DNA of 64,000 bases from Halichondria panicea (Eukaryota; Porifera; Demospongiae; Suberitida; Halichondriidae), in contig NC_087390.1 in assembly GCF_963675165.1 (NCBI RefSeq), positions 1,693,501-1,757,500 on the forward strand, written 5' to 3'. The notes below the pieces were generated by a model that made no database searches, had not been told where the DNA came from, and saw nothing but the letters and a program-made list of their open reading frames with translations. Within the stretch, counting starts at the first letter, position 1. Each line of letters begins with the position of its first letter. Position numbers and translations under genes: made by a program. Positions 1-13,393 of the stretch are shown here, piece by piece.

Positions 1-3000
1 TAATAAATTATGAGAACCGTTTGCATACGACAAGTATCCCCCCCTTGCAGGCACAATACCTTCGCTATAATATTATATGCAAACACATCCTGATAGTCTG
101 TAATTGAAGTAATGCGCACTTTCCTGCATGCATGGGATACTAATCGCATTAAAACCAAAACATTCAGCCGACATCAGAGAAATACCCGTAAGGTAGCTCT
201 CCCTCCAGACAGCTTGTCTTCATATCATGCAAGTCTGATCACTAGTGAAGAATTACAAAGGAAATGCAATTAAGAGATAGACTATGTGTATAAAATTCCC
301 TAACTAAAGGCAGCCACTCAGCCCACTCTTCCCCTATACTTTACAATGAATAGTTGTGAGATGATCGGCTCTCCACCATGAAATCATTCACCCACGGCAT
401 GAAGCCCCCCCTCCCCCACAGTGAGAAGATTGTCCACTATCAGTCCACCGTAGGTAGGAAGTACTTTCATTATGAGACGTACGTGTACTGCATGCATGAG
501 GTCACTTCTTATTGATGACTGACTGACTGAATGACACAATCTCTCCGACTATACTAAAAGTTTCAAGGACTATAACACAAACTTGAGGCTCGAGGTTACA
601 GCAACTATTATGATCACTCTCTATTAACACAGGAAACGAATCACATGACAGGATGTCACAATTTACCAGTAAAGGTAAAACACGACACTAATATACCAAA
701 AGTGCTCTACATATTAAGCAAGCAATGATTTTTGTTGACATTCGTAATGACAACAAGAACAATGACAAGGATTTAAAGTCGACTAGAAAGGATGCTAGAG
801 CTAATACGGCAATCAAATTGAAGCTAATTTGTCATTCAGGGCCGGTTTGGTATCCGAACAGTATAAGCATTGCATGCACAGATGAATGTTTCAGTTTCAA
901 TAGAAGCAATGCAACTGAGCACTAGGATAGTGCACTGCTCTCTGATGCTAATAATGATAGCTCAGTTTCATTGCTTCTGTTGAAACCGACACATCCATAT
1001 GTGCAAGACGGCAGCAGCAGGGCACACTATCCAACATCACTATAACTATTACGTTACTTCGTACTAGTCACCCCCCACCCCCCAAGCAGAGTTACACTTG
1101 TACACTGGCCTGGACCAATTAAGGAATGAAATACATACTGGGAAACATCAAGTGAAGAGGTAGTTTGTACAGGAAGATCTCTTAGACTAATCGATGAGGT
1201 AATCAAACAACACCACGCCCACACAACAGTGACTCACCAATAAGCGGTTAATTAACACACCCAAGCAAAACACAACAAGTTTAGGTCATTACCAACAGAT
1301 GACTATCTTTAGCACAAAATTGACAAAAATGCTGTGAACCATAACATACACTTCCTAGTTATACGTAGCTATGTTCCTAAAATTGTTCCTAAAATTGTGG
1401 TCATACTTATTCTTCGGAAGGTATAGAATAACTCGATTATACAGACAACATACAACGATTTCCTGTAAACAATTTAGAAATTGTTCAAATATCTGACAAC
1501 CACATAAAAACAAATCAGTACGTACGTTTATTTATTGCGACTGAGGCGAACAACTAGTTACAGTTATCATTCCAGTTTTAAACAAACAGACAGACAGTTC
1601 TTATGCATACTCAAGCTATGGATAGTCCCAGGATGTGATGTCATAGAGTTCAACAAATCGTTACTTGGCAACCCAAAATACACACAGTAAATATTTTGAC
1701 AACAGAAGGAACTCCCTTTTATGGTAATCTATACATCAGTTATCGAAACACAGCAAGCAGTATAAACAGACAAGTATTAAGCTATAGTATGCAAGGTTAC
1801 CCCCAGATTTGATTCGCTCCGGCCAAGATCCACAAAGAAGTAGTTATAAATAACAAAGAAGCGAATAAGTTCCCCTGTTAAGTTTAAATGTAATCACAAT
1901 CAGGATGCCAAGAATCTCTTTGTCGGATATCAATCAGATGTATATATATACAACTCACGAAGGGACTTTGCTTTATACAGAAACATGTCTAAATAAGGAA
2001 TTTTCTTGGCTATTATTGCATGCAATACAAATTAGTACTACAACTATACAATTCTCCTGGCAACTGGGGGGAAATTTTAGTTAATTGTTACGTGTAGTTA
2101 AGTTAGCAGGTAGGCGCAATACATTACATTGTACGGTGGAATGGCAACCGCATAATTATTCCTTAATAATTATTGTCAGTAAACACACCACGTAATAATT
2201 ATAATACATCAGTATTGTAGCTAAGCAACAAGTTAACTATGCAAAAAACAATCCCATAAAAACCACAAGACCAATAGAGGGTCACCTTTATCATTGACTA
2301 GAAGACCCACAACACCTCATTTAGAGCTAGAAAGGTCATCACTAGTTCACCCTCCCATTGTGCACTTTCATGATCAGTGTGCCTCACGCTGTGTGTGGTA
2401 CGTGATATCGAATATTCATCGCGAATAATGAATACATGAATACATGCATGCAAGGTCCAACAAACCAGAATCACGTCTCCAACTCCTGGTGGGGTAGGGC
2501 CTGCTCAATGGTGAGGTGAGACAGTGCAAGTACAAACAGTACAAAAGCGTAAACAATTAAGAAGACTCAGAAAACATTAAGTTAATAGGCTACCCTGGTG
2601 CTTAGCATTCTAATATTACTTAGTGCGTTAATAGTCCTTACTAACACTTTCACTGAAAGCTCTCTAAAACTAACTCTGTATAAACACTGCAAGATAGTGC
2701 TCTGTGTTTATTAAACATTACGTCATTGTAGAAATTACCCTACAATGCATGCGTACTAGAAACAGTCAACATAGCTGCTATGTACATGAACGTAAGGAAT
2801 ACAATAATAAACGAATGCACTTGAATCAGAAAAATATATAAATGTAGCCACTAAAATTCGTCCATTACACATTTTGCCTAATAAGTGAATGAGTAAATCA
2901 ATACATTCTGTACAACGGTTATGTATACGATTGTTCCTTGCTAATGCAAAAATGGTCTGTCTATAGTAAGTCGGCCCTTGAAGTTGACTTAGAGAAATGT

Positions 3001-5082
3001 GGATAACCCCCTCAGGCAACTCAGTGTGAGTACACACACTACAGCTGCTCTCCATAATTGCTAATTTAAAGTCAAGGGGAGTTTTTGATTGATACACCTT
3101 GACCTAGTGGCCAGGGTTGTGTGGCTTGTATACAGTCAGCAACAGCAATAAGCACGTGTTGATCTTGCACTATATATAGCTGTGTTGCATGTCCAGACAA
3201 CAATCAGCTCAGCTAACTCAAACACTAGTTCTCCTTATAATGATTATGGTACAAATTACAACTATCTCTCGCACACCGTATTTCCTTATGCCAATATGCT
3301 TACATACCACTCAAGTAACTTACAGCTCATTTTATGCCAACAGCAAATTATGTTCAAAAGGACTTTTAACTTTAGTAGTAGTAAAAAATTAGAAGGCGCT
3401 TAATAATTATTAACAGCTGCGAAATTCCCCTTAGGGAGAGAGTAACCATGAGATGAGTAAAAAAACTCATTAAAAAGTGGTTGATAAACCAGTATGGTGA
3501 AGTTAATGTAATAGTGCAGTGCACAGTACATTATTGAGTGTAGTCTATTGCGCAATAGATTAACATGTATGAGGGGGAATTTGCAAGCTTGTACATGTAG
3601 GTAGTAGCAGCGGTAGAGTTGGTCCAACAAACAGGCTACTAACAAGATTCAAAGGGATTTTTTAACCGTAAACTATGGCCAGCTAATCTAACTATAGGTG
3701 GGTCACGCCAGTCAGGCCATGGCCAGGTGGTTATCAGCTAAGTAGGGTGGGGATTTCTCAGCACTAACACAGAACAACAGAGCATGCAGATGGTCCACCT
3801 ATTTCGAACTATTGCGGCAAAATCAATAAAATAAAAAAATCCCTCACAGGTCAAGATTAGAGCCCTCAAATTATCAGTGGCCCGCAAAATTAAACCCTAA
3901 GAAAACTACATAATCCTAGGACCCACAACAGAACAGGTGATTATGATACTATGGTAACAAATCCCTGAAGCCCGTTTGTCACTAAAAAAATTCACCCATA
4001 TCCTTTTGACCAATGAAATCATGGTGTGATCACACTGTAACAGACACACCATACGTAACCCAACCCGTAGGGCTATTCCCTACAAACATGAGATATGGGT
4101 AATTTTCATAAACTAGGTTACTTTAGCTGAGAGGTTTGCATAACAGGATACTATGATACGACATGAAGAAAGCAACACTTACCAATAACACGACAGCTAG
4201 ACTCATTACACCACTCTGTATTTACATGTACATGTTTTGGATGTGCATAATTGAGCATGAAAGAAGCTATAGTTAATTAAAAGGAGAAGAAAGGGACACT
4301 ATTTTTTCACTTTCATACACTTGAAAGAGGTACGTATTGGTACATCAAAACAAACAGGTCTTCTAATAGACAATAATTAAGAAGAATTCTGGCTTCGCAA
4401 AGATAGGAAACACTTGACTCTTCCTCCTAAATACTCAGCCATGTTTAACTTTCAACATGAAGAATTAGATGCTAATTACAATCCAAACCATACTTGTGGC
4501 TGGCTGCAGAGCCGGCTGTTTGCAGAGCCCACCCACGCATTTTAGCATTTGAGCTCCAGCTAAACCGAACATACAATGCCACACAGTTGTACACCCACGT
4601 CCCACGACATCTGGTGGTGGCTATACTCACTGTACACTTCCCAGAGAGTGAAGGAACTGACAAGGAAATGTGCTTGTACAAACAAACTTACAACTGGACT
4701 GTGGAATAGAGAAGGGGCTAGTGGGTATTTCACTACTTTCTAGTAAATATTATTAATGGCAATTGCAATTGAGCAGAAAGTTAATTAGTGATGCTCAGGA
4801 GTCCTGTTACCTTAGATTGCATACGTCTCTCAACATTAACATAATTATACAGGGTAACAGTAACAAGTTTAAACTGCACTAGGATAGAATATGTTTACAA
4901 AATAATGGGCCACATATTCTTCCTTGATCCATAGCTAGCTATAGGCATGTTCCTATGTGACAATCACCAAAAACCACGAGTAATGATAATTACAAAGCCA
5001 CATGTACAAGCTTATAACCCACATGCAGGGGGGGGTATAATAGCAGAAACACATGTACTGTGTGCGTACTGTGTGCTGGTAT
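1..5082. other. Intergenic DNA, no confident gene
   Basis: No open frame here resembles a known protein. The longest, 113 codons on the minus strand (2756-3097), has low-complexity, biased composition and no recognisable motif. One short exon-like unit on the minus strand (4183-4215, 33 nt) is flanked by a good acceptor and a GTAAGT donor. It would stay in frame with the ankyrin gene upstream if that gene's exon is spliced at 5090, so it may be a further exon of it. Otherwise I see AT-rich sequence and short foldbacks only. Confidence 0.5.
894..986. repeat. Small foldback (inverted repeat)
   Basis: A 27-base left arm (894-920) and right arm (960-986) are complementary except for two mismatches, with a 39-base loop. 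It looks like a short MITE remnant or a hairpin. No target-site duplication was found. Confidence 0.6.
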
Positions 5083-5649
5083 TCACTCACTGTTTGAGAT
5101 GCCGTATGCTGCAAACAATTTAACGAGGTCGTCTTGATTGTTGTAGACAGCCGCCTCCAGAGGAGTGTGCCCAGCGGCATTCCTCAGGCTAGGATTCACA
5201 TTCGCACCCAGCAATAAGTGCACACATCCAACGTTCCCTCTCACACAGGCTATGTGCAAAGGAGTGTCCTTGTCGATAGGAGTCGTTTTGTTCAGGTCAC
5301 ATCTCTTCTCGATAAAAATGGCTACAATGGCATCAAAACCTCTGCAGCAGGCCTCATGCAAAGGATAATACTCATAGACCAAGTTGCTAAAAGGCCTTGC
5401 TCCATGGTCCAGTAGATATTTGCAAAGAGTTGCTTTGTTGAATCTCACTGCCCAATTCAGGGGGGTAATCTTGTACATCATGCGGTCTTCAAACACATAC
5501 TCTATCTCCAGATGTACACTGTAATGCTCACTAGAGAACAAGCTAATAGCGTCCTTGTCATTACCACACCGTATGACACTCAACAGACGCTCATAGCGAG
5601 GGTTGAAGGCTGCTACTCGGCTACTCAGACTATTGTGACCACTTGCCAT
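5083..5649 (-). CDS. Ankyrin-repeat protein (first or only coding exon)
   Basis: An open frame of 188 codons from ATG at 5649. After an N-terminal stretch of about 60 residues come four ankyrin repeats, each with the TPL.xA / PLHxA signature: about residues 62-87 (ITPLNWAV), 95-121 (YPLHEACC), 128-155 (TPLHIACV) and 161-184 (TPLEAAVY). Ankyrin repeats are protein-protein interaction modules; no catalytic domain is visible, so the partner is unknown. The frame ends in TGA at 5083, but that stop lies inside a consensus donor (CA|GTGAGT, exon end at 5091). The gene may therefore continue to lower coordinates; the 33-nt unit at 4183-4215 fits the phase. A TATA-like motif sits about 50 bp upstream of the ATG. 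The kinase gene on the same strand ends 300 bp upstream. Ankyrin identity is clear; completeness is uncertain. Confidence 0.8.
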   Translation of the reverse strand: MASGHNSLSSRVAAFNPRYERLLSVIRCGNDKDAISLFSSEHYSVHLEIEYVFEDRMMYKITPLNWAVRFNKATLCKYLLDHGARPFSNLVYEYYPLHEACCRGFDAIVAIFIEKRCDLNKTTPIDKDTPLHIACVRGNVGCVHLLLGANVNPSLRNAAGHTPLEAAVYNNQDDLVKLFAAYGISNSE

Positions 5650-5948
5650 CTCTTTAGTTTAGCAGGCCTCTTTAGAACCACTAAAGCGCTCTGTATATAC
5701 CAACTGTAAAACATGCTGAATGTGAGAGTTTTATTGATATGCATAGGGAAACAACCCCAAGAAATGTACTTGTAAAGCCATGAGTGAACTGGGCAATCCC
5801 CATAATCACATGCATTGCCCATAAATGAATCTCATTACACAGCCACAATAAACCACATAACGGAAATAGTTACATAATGTGTTTTGTGTCAACAAAACCA
5901 CACAGGAAATAAAAATGCATAAAAATTGGGTTTAAAAAATTATAACAG

Positions 5949-7599
<1,651 letters not shown>

Positions 7600-7910
7600 T
7601 GCTGTCGTCGAAGAGCCTACAGTACGTACTTAGAGTTGAGTTGAGAGGGAGCGTTGGTTTCTTGTCACTTTGACGACTGCATGCGGGATGACGCAAATAG
7701 CGTCCTTAGCGTCTCTCCATCTTATACTGTCATGTGTACCTATCAAGACCTGTCACCGGGTGCAAGCAACACGCATTGCGATTTGCGATAATTATAATTA
7801 TCAGTTCAACTAAGCGCTACAACAAGACCTAGACTACTTACTCTATTTGCAAAACGAAGAAGACTGAACTGAGGCCATTCAATAGGAACAGTTTTGGTCA
7901 ATAATTCCAG
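7600..7910. promoter_or_regulatory. Shared intergenic region between divergent TSSK-like kinases
   Basis: 311 bp separate the two kinase start codons, which point away from each other, so both promoters and 5' leaders must lie here. It contains two TGACG half-sites in an arrangement around 7675-7690 and an AT-rich block near 7790-7800. No firm TATA box was identified. A bidirectional promoter is inferred from position only. Confidence 0.5.
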
Positions 7911-8936
7911 TTGGATGCAAACAACAACATGCCCAACGAAGGAACCACCATAAAACGTAGTGCAGTTACACCAAATGCCCAGTACGGCATCCACAAGTTT
8001 GGATACATTCTGGGAAAGACTCTCGGAAGTGGAGCCTATGCTAAAGTCAAAACTGCCACTTCATTGAAGAAGGGAGGAAATGAGGTAGCCGTGAAAATAA
8101 TCGACAAGAGGAGTGCTCCCAAAGATGTAGTGTCCAAATTTCTACCAAGAGAGGTTGAAGTTTTGAAAATACTGGACCATGACACCATCATAAAGCTGAT
8201 CGATGTGATTGACACTCCTGACACAATGTATTTGGTGATGGAGCTGGCTTCCTCAGGAGATCTTTTGGATTTCATCAACTCTAGACGATACTTGTCTGAG
8301 CGAGTGGCAAGAAATCTCTTCATTGACCTTGTAAATGGGATTGAAGTCTGTCACTCAATGAATATAGTTCATCGTGATCTTAAGTGTGAGAATCTTCTTC
8401 TCGATGGCCAACTCAAGTTGAAGATCTCAGATTTTGGATTCGCTCGTAAAACTGAAGGGAAGAACCTCGAGACTTATTGTGGATCTTATGCATATGCTGC
8501 CCCGGAAGTAATCCTTGGACAGCCCTATATGGGAGAAGCTGCTGACGTGTGGAGTATGGGAGTAGTGCTGTTTGCAATGCTGGCTGGAAAACTCCCATTC
8601 AAAGATTCTGATGTGAAAACACTCTTGGCTGAGATTTCATCTGTCTTGGTGTATCCCAGTCGACTCACTGGGGAAGTAAAAAGTCTCGTCTCCAAGATGT
8701 TGACCTTCACTCCTCACGAGAGGATCACAGTAGCTGAAATCCAGACCCATCCGTGGATGAAGATGCCTACTCTCCCACTGACATCAAGAGACGGGAAAAA
8801 GAAGACGACTAAAGACAAGAAGCAAGGATCATCGTCTAGCAAAGAACCTCCAAAAGTAGAAGTGGATCGACCCAATACTGCTGCAGCAAGCTCAGCCCAA
8901 CCACCCTCGGAATCATCTGGATCTACAGCAGTCTGA
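7911..8936 (+). CDS. TSSK-like serine/threonine protein kinase, intronless
   Basis: A single open frame of 341 residues, close to the length of animal TSSK proteins. Motifs: glycine loop GKTLGSGAYAKV (35-46), catalytic lysine K62 in VAVK, HRDLKCEN (154-161), DFGFA (174-178), activation-loop T188 before CGSYAYAAPE (190-199) and DVWSMGVVLFAM (212-223). All residues needed for catalysis are present. The kinase domain ends near residue 283 (HPWM). The tail is rich in Lys, Ser, Pro and Ala and looks disordered. The start is the first ATG; M7 is a possible alternative. The lack of introns, against four exons in the neighbour, suggests it arose by retroposition or lost its introns. A role in male germ cells is known for the family and only inferred here. 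Confidence 0.9.
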   Translation: MDANNNMPNEGTTIKRSAVTPNAQYGIHKFGYILGKTLGSGAYAKVKTATSLKKGGNEVAVKIIDKRSAPKDVVSKFLPREVEVLKILDHDTIIKLIDVIDTPDTMYLVMELASSGDLLDFINSRRYLSERVARNLFIDLVNGIEVCHSMNIVHRDLKCENLLLDGQLKLKISDFGFARKTEGKNLETYCGSYAYAAPEVILGQPYMGEAADVWSMGVVLFAMLAGKLPFKDSDVKTLLAEISSVLVYPSRLTGEVKSLVSKMLTFTPHERITVAEIQTHPWMKMPTLPLTSRDGKKKTTKDKKQGSSSSKEPPKVEVDRPNTAAASSAQPPSESSGSTAV

Positions 8937-9403
8937 TGGACCTCCACTCCAGGAACAAATAGGAGTCTAATGAACAGTTTTAGGCTAGCTAGATAGCAAT
9001 TTTTTATAAAAATTATTAAGCAATCATTAACATAATGTTGCATGTTTAGTACAGTATATACATATACTTCTAGAAGACTAAGATGAGGGGCGACCTAAGA
9101 TTCAGTGCATGAATGTACAGCTAACCTCTGCACTAGCCTGTTGCCAAACTCAACTATAATATAGCCATGATGCAAAACTAGACTATAGCTATAATTAGAT
9201 CTATCTACCTGATCTACCATGACCAGCTATCCATTGGCTCCAGCTAAGAAAGACACACATAGCTGAGGGCAGCTCAGTAAGTGTATAAAATTATGGACTT
9301 ATTGGAATAGTTGCATCCTATAAATGTAATAACTGTTGTACACTAACAGGATTGTTTAATGTGTCCATTGCATGCCGACCGATTGTGCCACTACCCACTT
9401 AAT

Positions 9404-10434
9404 TGATCTCACCCCACACAATGCTTGAGGGTATGTTTGACTGAGGAGATTGCTGAGTACGATGCAAAGTCTGCAAGGGGTAACAAGAGCTCACCAGTGC
9501 CCAACCAACCCAACCCCCAGAACAACATGAGTGAGGCTGTGTGGTCTCAGTAACCTCGATGCTACCTGCTCACTGTTGCATAAATACAGTTTCAAAAAAC
9601 GCCTTTGTTATAGAGTTGTACACAAACTGTTCATTTCACGGTGACCTATATAGTTATAGCCTGTACGAATGAGTTGTTTGAGGGAAGACCGGAGGGGGGT
9701 ATCTTCTCCTGACAACAGGAAAAGATGTGAGGATGTACATGCATTGTGCAACAGTTAAGGGATCTTTATAATTATCATGATTTTGTTTGCGAAATTGTAT
9801 CTGGAAATTGCATCTCTGTTCGCAGGCTCTTCTGGATAAGACTGGAGCTGCTTGGAATAAGAGGTTCAAGCAATTTGGCAGTGGAAGTCGCTTCTCCGAG
9901 GCCCGTAGCCACATGCATGTAATTGTGTAATTTTAACACCCAACAATGCGAGGTGGTGTGTGTGTGGGTAAATATCATCAGTTCAACAAAAACAAAATGA
10001 CATTGACCTAAAATTTATACATCAGGGGAATTTGATCAAGATTAGGGAGTAATATTTTCCATGCATGTCTCTTGCACACAGTTCTGGTGACAGGTCAGGG
10101 GGCAGTCCCCTTATCATGGAGCAGGAAGTCTATATGCAAAGCCTGGCATGGAGGGTGGTGCTTACATTGTTAGTTGATTCTATAGAGGGTATTAAACTTT
10201 GCATTCTATTATGTCCATTAAACCTTAGTACCATAATGATCATGTACTTAATTTCCCCCCCCTCCCCCTCACAGGTCCCCTCCGACCCAAGGGTATAGTG
10301 CTGGTTTGAGTTAAACGACACCTATACGTATCTCACATCATGGCCAACAGATGGAGCAGATGTACCAGGGAAAGAAAAGCGCTTACATGGCTCTTCTACA
10401 GGAAGAAGGCCATGCAGACACCATGCACCTCAAG
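9404..10434 (+). CDS. Possible small spliced gene (exon candidates only)
   Basis: Three coding-looking pieces lie on the plus strand. The first is an open stretch at 9404-9553 reading through EEIAEYDAKSARGNKSS and ending TGGTCTCAG then TAA. The second is an exon at 9826-9918 (31 codons, acceptor TTCGCAG, donor GTAATT) containing AAWNKRFKQFGSGSRF. The third is an exon at 10351-10434 (28 codons, acceptor CCAACAG, donor AAG|GTTGGG) containing MEQMYQGKKSAYMALLQEE. The last two are both phase 0 and join in frame. I do not recognise the protein. The first piece may or may not belong to it, and no start or end is established. Confidence 0.3.
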
Positions 10435-11599
10435 GTTGGGACTGCTGTGGTTTAAAATAATTGTATTTCCCCAGGTATACTTGTATAAGTGCATACAGTG
10501 TTTCTGTTGTTGACTACTTACATTAATTTTGATTGTGGGGAAGAGGTGCTTTTCCCTGTGTACATAAGTATGAGGTTTGAGCACCCCCTGCATGGCCCAG
10601 ACAACCATGAGACTAATCTAGCTATCAGGAATGGTCTAGCTATAATTATCAGTACTGGTCTAGTTATCATTATTATAACTGCATGAGCAGTTGTCTCGGA
10701 TTCTCTATACATGTCACTAGTCTATCCATGACCACACCCTATTGACCATGCGCAATCAGCATTGGCAGATGTGCACTGATATAGTGTCTAAAACTAGTTT
10801 ACCAGTAAATTTTGAGCACCCACCTGCTCACCCTGAAATTAACCTGCATAGTTGCTAAGAAGAAACTTTGAGTGCCATGCATGGCTGCCATTATACTTTG
10901 ATAGATGTACCTGCATGTTCATTATGTCAGTCTAATGCCAGAGGGGCGTGTGCATGGTTAGTGCATTATGCTGCATATTGCATTTAGCAACAATGTAGCT
11001 ACAGGTATATAATAGTGACAGGCTCTGGGAAAACAGCCAATAGGAGCAGATATTGGTATTAAGCAATAGCCAGATTATAGACTACATGCAGTGTATAATC
11101 TCATAAAATTTTTTCTTGGCTCATATAGTTATCTACAGTCTTTCTACTACCTCTCCGCAAAATCTGATGCTCTGAATCCACCACCAAAGCGCTTTGTCTA
11201 AGCAGCCACTTACTTTTCCCAATTTAGCAATCTTTGAGTGATGGGCGTTTCTCAATACTGCTGTTTTACAACTTCGAGTTTCTAACGCGCATAACTCAGG
11301 CATAGAATGAGGTATGTGCACACTAAGCATATCTGATTTATCAATGCGTATAGGTAATTCTTTGCTCTATCATCTGGTATATAGGTCGCAAAAATTATAG
11401 CTTGCGCCAACTGGTCTGTTTTCCCGATGATGATAGAATGCATGTTGTATAATTATAACCATATAATATAATAAACAATAATTGCATGAGCGTGAGTTTT
11501 TATAAGATGTACCATTATGATAACTTTGTTTCCATTAGTTGCATAACACAAATTCATCATTATTTTTTCGCTATGCACAGTTTGTCAATGGACACTCAT
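10435..11599. other. Intergenic DNA, nothing recognised
   Basis: AT-rich sequence with scattered short palindromes. The open frames here are short and show no motif, and no repeat shared with the rest of the window was seen. Confidence 0.5.
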
Positions 11600-11857
11600 T
11601 GTTTGATGATTTTTGAGCTTGTATTAACAATAGATGGAATAATTATACTCATGCACTCTTAATTATTATAGCAACGTGATTCATGACCATTTAAGGAAAG
11701 TATAGTTAATGTTCCACTAGAATTATGAAGCAGAATTAATTTAGTATCTGTGCAGAAATTAACAATTTTACTCAGGAGTGGAATAAGTGCAATTACCAAG
11801 TCACAGTATAGACCTGTATAATTATATTGTTTAGCAACTTGTGCATTTGTCTCTGTT
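11600..11857 (+). promoter_or_regulatory. Conserved 5' flanking block of the transporter family
   Basis: This stretch recurs upstream of nearly every transporter copy, intact or broken: near 15290-15576, 46590-46879, 48040-48324 and 56450-56713, and as orphans at 59440-60060. Shared landmarks in order are TTTGAGCTTGTATTAACAAT, GCAACGTGA followed by CCATTTA, GTTTCACTCAGGAATGCAAT, and TCTGTT directly before the ATG. Because it is preserved with the genes it probably includes promoter and 5' leader, though it may simply be the duplicated unit. Confidence 0.55.
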
Positions 11858-13393
11858 ATGAGACAAACTAACTCTACGAACGGAGGCAGTCCTCTGGTAT
11901 CAAGGAATGGCTGCAAGTGCAAGTACAGAGTGAAGTGGTTCTATTCCAAGGGAGCCTTTCTCGTTCTGGTCTGGATTATGCTGTCGACTATGGCCTGTGT
12001 ATCAGTGTCCCATGTGTTCCAACATCCCAATGTATTTTTTCCAAAGTGGCTATCTGCTATCCCAGTTGTGTTTGGTTTGTTTGGAGCTGTTTTCTCAGGA
12101 TGGCTAGCCGATGCTAAGCTAGGGAACTACAGAGTGATGAAATACAGTTTTGTACTGTTGTTCTTCCTATGTTTGTTTTCTAGTGCCTTCACCCTAGTTC
12201 CTGGCCTTGCACATTACGTGTATGTGAGTGTCCTGTATTGCATAGGTGGGAGTCTCTTCGTAGTAGCTGTGGTAGCATACTCTGTTACCTCACTACAACT
12301 AGGCCTGGATCAGATGCCTGATGCTTCATCTTCCAATATCACTAGTTTTATTGCCTGGTTTGTATTCAGTATATATGCTGGTGTTTGGATCCCGTATGTT
12401 GCCGATTTACCCATTAGATTCGCTTGCAGTCAATTACCATACTGGGTTTTTCAACTGTATAGTTTACTGCCGCCTTTATGTATGAGTGTTGTTCTTATTC
12501 TTGACTTCCTTCTAGCTAAAAAATGGTTGATACTTGAGCCAAGCTCACCTCAGTCCCTCAAAACCATCTACCGTGTTCTCAAGTTTGCAGCTAAGCACAA
12601 AGCTCCCCTCAATCGCAGTGCTCTCACATACTGGGAGGAAGATGTACCTTCAAGAATGGACCTGGGAAAGTCGAGATACGGTGGACCATTCACTACAGAG
12701 CAAGTTGAAAATGTGAAGACTATCTTACGTTTATTGCCGCTCTGCTTAATGCTCTGGCTTCTTGGGTGCTCACTTGAAATATTCAATTCATCAATTTATG
12801 CTAGTGTTTATCCACAAGATTGGAATTGTTATGTTTCAAAGCTTCTGCCCTTATTCACCTCTCACTATTTGTGGTGTGGAATGATTTGGACTGTCTTTTA
12901 TGAGTTTGTGATCTACCCAGTGATACGTAACAAGCTTCCCAGCATCCTTAGAAGAATTGGTATAATTTCTTTCTTCATCACAACTGTCAATATTGTGTTT
13001 CTAATTCTGGAAATACTACAAAACAATTACAGTGATTTAGTTGCAATCCAGTATGTTACAATCGTTTTAAATTCAGTTTCTAGAGGTGTGCTCACAACTC
13101 TGTTTTTTTGCGCCATGATAGAGTTTGTTTGTGCTCAAGCTCCATACAATATGAGAGGATTGTTTGGAGGGTGTATGGTGTTGGTGTTGTTCTCAGCTCT
13201 TACTATTGGCCATTTATCTCCATTGAACAACACATTAACACTATATGGGGTTAGGGTAGGCATCAGTCTGCTTGGATTCATCCTGTACTGCCTCCTGGCT
13301 CGCTGTTACAAGAGGAGAGTTAGAGACGAGGACTACAATGCACACAGAGTGGTGGAGGAGGTCTACGATCGATACTTGTCAGCTCAACACTGA
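11858..13393 (+). CDS. POT/SLC15-like membrane transporter, copy A (intact)
   Basis: Single-exon gene of 511 residues with 12 predicted membrane spans (about 32-52, 64-84, 95-114, 121-146, 161-179, 195-219, 285-305, 327-354, 365-388, 396-422, 432-452, 463-482) and cytosolic ends, the layout of proton-dependent oligopeptide transporters (PTR2 family, major facilitator superfamily). Family-like landmarks are GxxxSGWLADAKLGNYR after span 2, LDQMPDASSSNITSFIAWF at span 5, FTTEQVENVKTILRLLPL before span 7 and CAQAPYNMRGL at span 11. The ExxER proton-coupling motif expected in span 1 is absent, so substrate and coupling are uncertain. The start ATG (MRQTNSTNGG) is shared by all copies. The first 90 residues are nearly identical to copy J 36 kb away. 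Confidence 0.82.
   Translation: MRQTNSTNGGSPLVSRNGCKCKYRVKWFYSKGAFLVLVWIMLSTMACVSVSHVFQHPNVFFPKWLSAIPVVFGLFGAVFSGWLADAKLGNYRVMKYSFVLLFFLCLFSSAFTLVPGLAHYVYVSVLYCIGGSLFVVAVVAYSVTSLQLGLDQMPDASSSNITSFIAWFVFSIYAGVWIPYVADLPIRFACSQLPYWVFQLYSLLPPLCMSVVLILDFLLAKKWLILEPSSPQSLKTIYRVLKFAAKHKAPLNRSALTYWEEDVPSRMDLGKSRYGGPFTTEQVENVKTILRLLPLCLMLWLLGCSLEIFNSSIYASVYPQDWNCYVSKLLPLFTSHYLWCGMIWTVFYEFVIYPVIRNKLPSILRRIGIISFFITTVNIVFLILEILQNNYSDLVAIQYVTIVLNSVSRGVLTTLFFCAMIEFVCAQAPYNMRGLFGGCMVLVLFSALTIGHLSPLNNTLTLYGVRVGISLLGFILYCLLARCYKRRVRDEDYNAHRVVEEVYDRYLSAQH

Noticed and set aside
2756-3097. 113-codon minus-strand open frame
   Set aside because: No motif, cysteine and tyrosine content typical of random AT-rich DNA, and no splice or promoter context that supports it.
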